5,523 nt of DNA from Armatimonadota bacterium (GTDB taxonomy: Bacteria > Armatimonadota > UBA5829): the NCBI GenBank assembly GCA_023398345.1, contig JAEWSK010000086.1, positions 1-5,523 on the forward strand, written 5' to 3'. The notes under the pieces were generated by a model. The model made no database searches, was not told the origin of the DNA, and worked only from the letters and a program-made list of their open reading frames with translations. This document shows positions 1-4,382 of the stretch, piece by piece. The position numbers were made by a program, and so were the translations under genes. How positions within the stretch are numbered: the first letter of the stretch is position 1; every line of letters begins with the position of its first letter.

Positions 1-179
1 AGGTCGTCCAGGCAGAGGAGACTGTTGAAGCTCCTGCAGAGCCGGCGGCTGAGGTCGTCGAGGAAAGCACCGAAGCAGTTGAAGCTTCCACAGAGGAAAC
101 TACCACTCAAGCAGTTGCCGAGACAGTTGTCGAGGAAGTTGCTGAAGTTGAGACGTCCGACGAAGAAGCTCAAGCATAA
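1..179 (+). CDS. rpsF: Ribosomal protein S6, C-terminal tail only (5' truncated)
   Basis: An open frame enters from the left edge (first full codon at position 3) and stops at TAA 177-179, giving 58 visible residues. These are almost only Ala, Glu, Val and Thr, with 18 Glu, 1 Asp and no Lys or Arg, so this is a low-complexity, strongly acidic, probably disordered tail. No conserved S6 core is inside the window. The identity rests on synteny: rpsF-ssb-rpsR is a very widely conserved order, and the ssb start lies 20 nt downstream. S6 binds the 30S platform as a heterodimer with S18, which is encoded two genes on. Long acidic or Ala/Glu-rich C-terminal extensions are known for S6 in several phyla, and E. 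coli S6 carries glutamates added by RimK. Other acidic-tailed proteins cannot be excluded from the tail alone. Confidence 0.72.
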   Translation, partial: VVQAEETVEAPAEPAAEVVEESTEAVEASTEETTTQAVAETVVEEVAEVETSDEEAQA

Positions 180-199
180 TCGGAGAAGGGGAACCTATC

Positions 200-625
200 A
201 TGAACGTAGTTGCGTTGGTCGGGCGGCTGGTTGCCGACCCGGAGTTACGGTACACTCCCAGTGGAGTTGCAGTTACCACGCTCCGCATAGCGGTTGATCG
301 ACGGTTTAAGTCCGAGTCGGGCGAAAGAGAAAGCGATTTCTTTGACATAATCGCCTGGCGACAACGCGCCGAGTATGCGGCAAACTATCTCGCAAAAGGC
401 CAGAGAATTGCAATATCCGGGTCACTGCAGCAGCGATCTTGGGTACAACAAGATGGCCAGAAGCGAAGCAAAGTCGAGGTCGTAGCCGAAAACTTGCAAG
501 GTCTTGATAGACCCCAGGGAGCACAGCAAGGGGCGGCTCCGTCACACAGTGAGCAACCGCCCGCAGAACCACAGGCGGGTATAGGCGAGTCCGATATGGA
601 CTACGATCCGTTCGCCGAAGAGTAA
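200..625 (+). CDS. ssb: Single-stranded DNA-binding protein
   Basis: 141 residues, within the usual range for bacterial SSB. It binds single-stranded DNA during replication, recombination and repair and recruits partner proteins through its C-terminal tip. Residues 1-104 form the OB fold: the start MNVVALVGRL, DPELRYTPSG at 13-22, the DFFDIIAW segment at 46-53, ANYLAKGQ at 61-68 and W81 are all in family positions. A Gln/Pro/Ala-rich linker (about 105-128) leads to an acidic tip, DMDYDPF at 132-138. The protein then continues with Ala-Glu-Glu instead of ending in the canonical Pro-Phe. The ATG is preceded by a purine-rich GGAGAAGGGG stretch (182-191) at suitable distance. It is the second gene of the S6-S18 operon, a position that couples SSB supply to ribosomal protein transcription in many bacteria. 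Confidence 0.97.
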   Translation: MNVVALVGRLVADPELRYTPSGVAVTTLRIAVDRRFKSESGERESDFFDIIAWRQRAEYAANYLAKGQRIAISGSLQQRSWVQQDGQKRSKVEVVAENLQGLDRPQGAQQGAAPSHSEQPPAEPQAGIGESDMDYDPFAEE

Positions 626-633
626 AATCCGAT

Positions 634-659
634 AGTTGACGGACAAAAGTCCGCCGACT
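634..659 (+). promoter_or_regulatory. Stable hairpin in the ssb-rpsR spacer
   Basis: An inverted repeat forms an 11-position stem around an AAAA loop. The inner arm is CGGAC (640-644) with GTCCG (649-653). After one A.C mismatch the outer arm is AGTTG (634-638) with CGACT (655-659), including one G.U pair. No U-tract follows, so it is not an intrinsic terminator. It ends 12 nt before the GGAGG of rpsR, a place suited to translational control, mRNA processing or protection of an mRNA end. S6:S18 binds a CCG-containing RNA motif in rpsF leaders of many bacteria. This hairpin contains CCGCCG in its 3' arm, but it lies inside the operon, so a link to that motif is only a guess. Confidence 0.5.
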
Positions 660-671
660 TGCATATACAAT

Positions 672-676
672 GGAGG
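672..676 (+). promoter_or_regulatory. Shine-Dalgarno GGAGG deciding the rpsR start
   Basis: GGAGG sits 8 nt before the ATG at 685, an ideal spacing. An in-frame ATG at 670 overlaps this same GGAGG and so has no ribosome-binding site of its own. The start at 685 is therefore preferred. Confidence 0.88.
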
Positions 677-684
677 TAGCTTCA

Positions 685-945
685 ATGCCAGCGCCAAGAG
701 GCAGAGACAGAGATGGCAGACCCTCCAAGTTCAGAAGAATGCGCAGAAAGGTATGCTCGTTTTGCGTTGACAAAGTCGAGTATATCGACTACAAAAACGT
801 CAACCGACTGCGCAGATATGTCTCTGAGCGTGGAAAGATCTTGCCGAGAAGAACTACTGGGACATGTGCTTCACATCAGCGCGTGTTAACCCATGCAATA
901 AAGAGAGCCAGGGAAATCGCTTTGCTGCCTTTCACGGCAGAGTAG
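685..945 (+). CDS. rpsR: 30S ribosomal protein S18, zinc-binding (C+) form
   Basis: 86 residues from the ATG at 685, the normal length for bacterial S18. S18 pairs with S6 on the platform of the 30S subunit and contacts 16S rRNA. The basic N-terminus ([21 protein letters not shown]) leads into family motifs: [20 protein letters not shown] at about 33-52, PRRTTG at 54-59 and the C-terminal [14 protein letters not shown]. Cys24, Cys27, Cys61 and His64 form a CxxC...CxxH set, so this is the presumed metal-binding version rather than the Cys-less paralogue that many bacteria use under zinc limitation. It lies 59 nt after ssb and 23 nt before the PGI/PMI-like gene. The L9 gene rplI, which often follows rpsR, is not here. 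Confidence 0.97.
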   Translation: MPAPRGRDRDGRPSKFRRMRRKVCSFCVDKVEYIDYKNVNRLRRYVSERGKILPRRTTGTCASHQRVLTHAIKRAREIALLPFTAE

Positions 946-968
946 TACCAGCAGTATAGGAGTAGGCG

Positions 969-2045
969 ATGACTTCGGAACCGATGCCGACGTTGGACGA
1001 TGTAGCCCGCATGCAGAGTGTGGACAGGCGAAATATGCTTCGCTTGATAAACGAACTGCCCGAGCAATGCGAAACCGCGTTGGGAATCGCACGCAGCTTC
1101 GCGGTTGAGCCGCCGGAAGTAAAGCCAAATGGTGTGTTTATCACGGGAATTGGCGACTCCGGTTTGGCTGCGGATATGGCTGCGGCTGTTCTTGCGGACT
1201 CAGCCGAAGTCCCGGTAGTAAGCGACCACGGTGGCAAACTGCCCACATATGTGGACGGAAACTCCATCGTAATTGTGGTCGATTATCCGGGCACAAGCGA
1301 ATCCGAGTTAAGAAACCTGCAAGAAGCAAAAAATAGAGGAGCTCGCATAATCTGCATAACAAGCGGCCGCAAGCTCCTCGAAACTGCTTCAAGCGAGAAA
1401 ATCGACACGATACGAATCCCGCCTGGACAATCACAGAGATCGGCCATCGGGTATTTATTTGTGCCGCTGATCGTTGCAATAGAAAAACTCGGGCTCACCA
1501 GTGGCCAGTCCGAAAAACTTTCACATGCTATAAAGCTGATGAAAAATGCGCGTGAGGCGCTCCGGTTTGAAAATCCGACCTCACGAAATGTCGCAAAGCA
1601 GACTGCCGAGAGTCTTTTCAATAAGCTCGTAGTCATCTATTCCGTAAAAGGTTACAGAGTCTCGGTTGCAAACCGCTGGAAGCGCCAAATTGACGCAAAC
1701 AGCAAAGCACTTGCATTCATCGGCGCATTCGACGACTTGGCAATCGGTGATATTCGCGGATGGGAATCCGTTAGCCACCGATCCAACGAGTTTGGGATCG
1801 TGCTTCTAAGCGATGCCGATGATAGAGGCGAAACAGCCCAGCTTGCTACAACAACAGAAGAACTACTCAGCGAATTCGGCGTCGCAAAAATTGAGCTGAG
1901 GGGTTCGACGGTCATGGAAAAGCTTCTTTATGGGGTGTATCTCGGCGATTACGTCAGCTACTACCTCGCGCTTCTTTATGGCATCGATCCAATGGCCATT
2001 GACGCAATGCCGACACAGTCAAAGACCGGCGAATCTGCCGAATAA
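969..2045 (+). CDS. PGI/PMI-family SIS-domain protein with degenerate active site
   Basis: 358 residues, slightly long for bifunctional phosphoglucose/phosphomannose isomerases (about 300-350), which interconvert glucose-6-P or mannose-6-P with fructose-6-P in the cytosol. Two SIS domains are visible: the first at about 53-175 with GIGDSGLAAD (60-69), VDYPGTSES (104-112) and QRSAIGYLF (156-164); the second, C-terminal PGI domain at about 205-348 with RWKRQIDANSKALAF (236-250) and GIDPMA (338-343). Against the Pyrobaculum aerophilum enzyme as recalled, Arg135 is kept (R157). Glu203 becomes Ala243, His219 becomes Ile259, Thr291 becomes Ile344, and the SYSGNT phosphate loop becomes DYPGTS. Isomerase activity is therefore doubtful, and a sugar-phosphate sensor, scaffold or other SIS enzyme is possible. 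AGGAG (958-962) lies 6 nt before the ATG. The 23-nt gap puts the gene in the rpsF-ssb-rpsR operon as its last member, before a terminator. Confidence 0.85.
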   Translation: MTSEPMPTLDDVARMQSVDRRNMLRLINELPEQCETALGIARSFAVEPPEVKPNGVFITGIGDSGLAADMAAAVLADSAEVPVVSDHGGKLPTYVDGNSIVIVVDYPGTSESELRNLQEAKNRGARIICITSGRKLLETASSEKIDTIRIPPGQSQRSAIGYLFVPLIVAIEKLGLTSGQSEKLSHAIKLMKNAREALRFENPTSRNVAKQTAESLFNKLVVIYSVKGYRVSVANRWKRQIDANSKALAFIGAFDDLAIGDIRGWESVSHRSNEFGIVLLSDADDRGETAQLATTTEELLSEFGVAKIELRGSTVMEKLLYGVYLGDYVSYYLALLYGIDPMAIDAMPTQSKTGESAE

Positions 2046-2081
2046 GTGACTGAATAGTCGCAAAGTAAATATAGCTGACAG

Positions 2082-2119
2082 GCAGGCGCGGTCCAGCAGA
2101 CTTCGCCTGCTTTTATTTT
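2082..2119 (+). terminator. Intrinsic terminator of the rpsF-ssb-rpsR-SIS operon
   Basis: GCAGGCG (2082-2088) pairs perfectly with CGCCTGC (2104-2110) around a 15-nt loop and is followed at once by TTTTATTTT (2111-2119). It begins 36 nt after the SIS gene stop. The U-tract overlaps the last codons and stop (2113-2115) of the oppositely oriented ankyrin gene. A shorter alternative stem, AGCAG (2095-2099) with CTGCT (2107-2111), could compete. Confidence 0.85.
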
Positions 2120-2991
2120 GCCCCATGCGCTGTGAGCAGCGCGATCATCTCATAATCATTTCGGCTCAACGCCAGGGCAAGTGGAGTATGCCCATCTCTA
2201 TCAAACGCATTTATCTTCGCTCGATTGTCTATTAGAGCATTTGCTGATGCAACTGAACCACGCCATGCCGCTTTGTGCAAAGGCGTGCTGCCGTCTTTTG
2301 CTCTCGCATTGACATCCGCGCGTTTGGCAAGAAGAAGTTCTACTAAGTCCTTTTCTTTGAAGCATGCGGCCGAATGCAAAGGAGTCAGCCCGCTGGTGTC
2401 GCGCGAATTGACATTCGCTCCTTTATTCAACAGCATATCAACGGTGTCCTTGTCGCCTGCCATAACAGCCAAATGCAGCGGCGAATAGCCTTCGTTATTC
2501 AGCGCGTTAAGCAGCGCGCCCTTATCGACAAGCAGTTCCGCACATTCTTTATGCTTAAAACGAGCGGCAAAATGAAGAGGAGTGTTGCCATTTACATCGG
2601 CGATTTTCGGATCCGCGCCCTTTGAAATCAACAAGTCGGCGCACTCTTTCCAACCGGAAGTGGCAGCCCAAGCAAGAGTTGTCTTACCGGCATCGCCTCG
2701 CGCGTTCACTTGCGCTCCGAAGTCTAAGATTATAGTAACGCAATCCCTATGGTTGCCGGAAGCGGCGAGATCCAGCCCAGAAAAATCCAACTCTCTAGCT
2801 GCGCACAACTCATCAGCAGAGCGCGTTTTCAGCGCATCACGCACAATTTGAGCATCCCCACTCGCGCACGCCTTCAAAAAAAGTGCAATGTCTTTGTCTG
2901 TCGGTTTTGGCTTTGGCTTGGCGGGCGTCGCACACTGAGATGCAACAGCAAAACACAGCAAAAAGAAAAATATCCACTTGCAATATCTCAT
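2113..2991 (-). CDS. Secreted ankyrin-repeat protein
   Basis: 292 residues from the ATG at 2991-2989. That start is chosen because GAGG (3000-2997) lies 5 nt upstream and a signal peptide follows directly; a TTG start 15 codons earlier has no such support. Residues 1-20 (MRYCKWIFFFLLCFAVASQC) are a typical export signal with a K/R start and a hydrophobic core. Cleavage after about residue 19-21 is likely, and no good lipobox is present. A Lys-Pro spacer (24-30) leads to seven or eight ankyrin repeats. The first two (about 33-98) are degenerate. Those starting near 101, 134, 167, 200, 233 and 266 are clear, with GxTPLHxAA and LLxxGAxxN signatures in a 33-residue period. Ankyrin repeats bind proteins; the partner is unknown. 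Export puts it in the periplasm or outside. It is a single gene, convergent with the ribosomal operon and divergent from the OB-fold-like gene. Confidence 0.9.
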   Translation of the reverse strand: MRYCKWIFFFLLCFAVASQCATPAKPKPKPTDKDIALFLKACASGDAQIVRDALKTRSADELCAARELDFSGLDLAASGNHRDCVTIILDFGAQVNARGDAGKTTLAWAATSGWKECADLLISKGADPKIADVNGNTPLHFAARFKHKECAELLVDKGALLNALNNEGYSPLHLAVMAGDKDTVDMLLNKGANVNSRDTSGLTPLHSAACFKEKDLVELLLAKRADVNARAKDGSTPLHKAAWRGSVASANALIDNRAKINAFDRDGHTPLALALSRNDYEMIALLTAHGAK

Positions 2992-3006
2992 TTTATCCTC
3001 AGCGGC

Positions 3007-3036
3007 AGTATAACACGGCAAATCACCCCGCCGCAA
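3007..3036 (-). promoter_or_regulatory. Possible promoter of the ankyrin gene
   Basis: Read on the - strand, TTGCGG (3036-3031) and TATACT (3012-3007) are separated by 18 bp. The -10 matches the sigma70 consensus at five of six positions, while the -35 is weak. Transcription would start near 3000, leaving a leader barely long enough for the GAGG site, so this is tentative. Confidence 0.4.
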
Positions 3037-3136
3037 GCACTCAACACCGGAGTCAAAATCAATCGGCTCATGCAGGCTCTTTTACCGATACGACTAGGCA
3101 GACGCACAGTTTTGTTCCTATTGCCGTAAAAAAATA

Positions 3137-3167
3137 TTGCTAAACAAGCCCATGTCTGTAGTAGAAT
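3137..3167 (+). promoter_or_regulatory. Possible promoter of the OB-fold-like gene
   Basis: TTGCTA (3137-3142) and TAGAAT (3162-3167) are 19 bp apart, just after an A-rich tract (3128-3134). The long spacing and imperfect boxes make this weak. The predicted start near 3174 would leave a very short leader containing the GGAG at 3177-3180. The rest of the 2992-3187 spacer shows no gene or strong hairpin. Confidence 0.33.
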
Positions 3168-3176
3168 AGATGAGTT

Positions 3177-3180
3177 GGAG
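3177..3180 (+). promoter_or_regulatory. Shine-Dalgarno GGAG deciding the start at 3188
   Basis: TTGGAG ends at 3180, 7 nt before the ATG at 3188. The in-frame ATG at 3170 overlaps the putative promoter's start region and has no purine-rich site before it. The protein from 3188 begins directly with a signal peptide, which supports this choice. Confidence 0.7.
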
Positions 3181-3187
3181 TGACTTA

Positions 3188-3781
3188 ATGGCGAGTAAGT
3201 TTATTACGTGGACGTTGACGTTTGCAATACTGCCTGTTTTCGCATACGGGTCGTGTCTGCCAGGCACTCAAATACGTGCCGGAGCAAGCATCACTTTTTT
3301 TGAGCAGACACAAGCCAGCACCAGCGCGTCTGTAAGTTACGTAGACCCATCAGGCAATTCTGTCGAAGAATCGCCTGCGGAATCGGCTGTCGTCGCCCTG
3401 GAATCTACTGCGGATACGATAGAAAGCGACAAAGTGACCGCGTTTGTTGCCCCCGACTCGAATGCACCGATTTACTTCACAAACACACGCTCTTTCTTTC
3501 AAGGCGCAAGCTTGGAAGGCAAGTGCGTAAAAATATTTGGCCGCTTTTGCAAAAATGACGCGTCATATTACATAAACGATGGCGCCGTGCTAATCAATAT
3601 TGATCCTGCAACCGGCCACAATATTGGTGTGCCGACCCCAGTTCTGCTGCGCACTGATCTTCTTACGAGCTTACCGAAAGATCAAGACACTGTGATCGTG
3701 CAGGGAGTTTGCTTGCGGGAGGACGATGGATCGTTGTCTTTGCTGCCTCTGTATGACTCAGCAATCACTGTAGTTCAATAA
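3188..3781 (+). CDS. Secreted protein with OB-fold-like C-terminal domain, function unknown
   Basis: 197 residues. An export signal spans about residues 1-21 (basic start MASKF, hydrophobic TWTLTFAILPVFA). A Ser/Thr/Ala/Glu-rich linker at about 38-80 is probably disordered. From about 81 to the end, a beta-rich domain has the rhythm seen in exported OB-fold domains: GKCVKIFGRF (111-120), a YYINDGA turn (127-133), then DTVIVQGVC (167-175), DDGSLSLLPLYD (179-190) and a final ITVV strand. This matches the pattern of secreted proteins with a 'GRV...YIDDG...V.G....DG' layout, a family resemblance judged by eye. Cys23, Cys113, Cys121 and Cys175 could form disulfides after export. No catalytic motif is recognised. 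The gene is convergent with the pseudopilin-like gene, the two stops being 23 nt apart with no convincing terminator between them. Confidence 0.8.
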   Translation: MASKFITWTLTFAILPVFAYGSCLPGTQIRAGASITFFEQTQASTSASVSYVDPSGNSVEESPAESAVVALESTADTIESDKVTAFVAPDSNAPIYFTNTRSFFQGASLEGKCVKIFGRFCKNDASYYINDGAVLINIDPATGHNIGVPTPVLLRTDLLTSLPKDQDTVIVQGVCLREDDGSLSLLPLYDSAITVVQ

Positions 3782-3804
3782 TAACTCTGCGACCAATCAA
3801 TTGC

Positions 3805-4287
3805 TTATTTTTCTGCGCGTTTGCGAGCCTCGTCTAATATGTGCTGAACCGATGGCTCAATATCTTTGAATGTCCCATTGCCTAAAATTACAAGTCTGCT
3901 TTTTGGCATATCGGATCTCAATCTATGCCTATTGCACTCCAGCATAATCTGGCTGTCGCTCGCTTTGGGATTGTAAATATAACTTGGAGCATCGTCGCCG
4001 GATTTATCCAGCGGACATCGCAACACGGAGGGGTCTTTCAAATACTCTTTGGCCAATTCATGCAAATTCGATGGACGATGGCCATTCACGTCGGTATAAC
4101 GCGAAATCGCCGCCGCCACTTCAATCATATGCAATTGGCACACTGTTCGCTCACGCATGCTCGGCACATGCCACATGTAAATAGCCATTGAGATGAACAA
4201 TGCCGTGATAACTGCAGTAGCAATAAGACAGCCTCTCAACATACAGCCGGAGGCAGTTTGGTTTGGATTGTTGGTATTTATAGCCAT
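3805..4287 (-). CDS. Membrane-anchored pseudopilin-like protein
   Basis: 160 residues. A short polar N-terminus of about 17 residues precedes one hydrophobic segment (about 19-39), then MRERTVCQLHMIEVAAAISRY, an amphipathic helix like the N-terminal helix of type II secretion or type IV pseudopilins. The next part (NGHRPSNLHELAKEYLKDPSVLRCPLDKS...PSYIYNP, 68-106) resembles the globular end of many exported prepilin-like proteins, with a CP-D-K-S turn and an SYxYxP ending. A canonical prepilin peptidase site (G/A followed by FTLIE) is missing, so it may stay as a simple membrane protein anchored by an N-terminal helix. The C-terminus (142-160) is charged and probably helical. No secretion or pilus genes lie beside it in the window. 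The ATG at 4287 has only a weak GAGA-type purine stretch before it and sits almost at the predicted transcription start; an internal ATG at 4242 lacks a better site. Confidence 0.75.
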   Translation of the reverse strand: MAINTNNPNQTASGCMLRGCLIATAVITALFISMAIYMWHVPSMRERTVCQLHMIEVAAAISRYTDVNGHRPSNLHELAKEYLKDPSVLRCPLDKSGDDAPSYIYNPKASDSQIMLECNRHRLRSDMPKSRLVILGNGTFKDIEPSVQHILDEARKRAEK

Positions 4288-4295
4288 CGGGTCTC

Positions 4296-4324
4296 AATAT
4301 AGCTGATTTAGCCGCGCTCGTCAA
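4296..4324 (-). promoter_or_regulatory. Promoter of the pseudopilin-like gene
   Basis: On the - strand, TTGACG (4324-4319) and TATATT (4301-4296) are exactly 17 bp apart, each matching the sigma70 consensus at five of six positions. The expected start, about 4289, is two bases before the ATG at 4287, which implies a leaderless or nearly leaderless mRNA. Confidence 0.65.
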
Positions 4325-4326
4325 CG

Positions 4327-4344
4327 CTTGTCGAAGCGGACAAG
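4327..4344. promoter_or_regulatory. Inverted repeat over the hisD -35 region, possible operator
   Basis: CTTGTC (4327-4332) and GACAAG (4339-4344) form a perfect 6-bp dyad with a 6-bp centre. It overlaps the hisD -35 box and the start of its spacer and lies 2 bp from the -35 box of the divergent gene. The size and place fit a dimeric repressor site; the regulator is not identified. As RNA it would be upstream of both predicted start sites, so a DNA site is more likely than an RNA hairpin. Confidence 0.42.
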
Positions 4345-4356
4345 GTTTGCTATAAT
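4328..4356 (+). promoter_or_regulatory. Promoter of hisD, extended -10
   Basis: TTGTCG (4328-4333) and a perfect TATAAT (4351-4356) are 17 bp apart. TGC directly before the -10 (4348-4350) gives an extended -10 element. The predicted start near 4363 leaves a leader of about 20 nt carrying AGGGAG (4369-4374), so there is no room for a his attenuator leader. Confidence 0.72.
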
Positions 4357-4368
4357 CCAGTCACGCAT

Positions 4369-4374
4369 AGGGAG
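4369..4374 (+). promoter_or_regulatory. Shine-Dalgarno AGGGAG of hisD
   Basis: AGGGAG is followed by ATG triplets at 4375, 4379 and 4383 in three different frames. Only the one at 4383, 8 nt downstream, has normal spacing and opens the HisD frame. The other two open frames of 3 and 5 codons. Confidence 0.82.
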
Positions 4375-4382
4375 ATGCATGG

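Noticed and set aside
636..671. Internal promoter before rpsR from TTGACG (636-641) and TATACA/TACAAT near 664-671
   Set aside because: The spacing is 22-24 bp, too long for a sigma70 promoter, and TTGACG is part of the hairpin stem.
670..684. Earlier ATG giving S18 five extra residues
   Set aside because: This ATG overlaps the GGAGG that serves the ATG at 685, and S18 proteins normally start at the MPAPRG-like position.
306..773. 155-codon open frame on the - strand across ssb and rpsR
   Set aside because: It is antisense to two certain genes, its translation is Arg-rich without domain signatures, and it has no ribosome site.
3760..3810. Terminator between the OB-fold-like and pseudopilin-like genes (AGCAAT with ATTGCT, then TTATTTTT)
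   Set aside because: The stem is only 6 AT-rich pairs with a loop of over 30 nt; it is not convincing.
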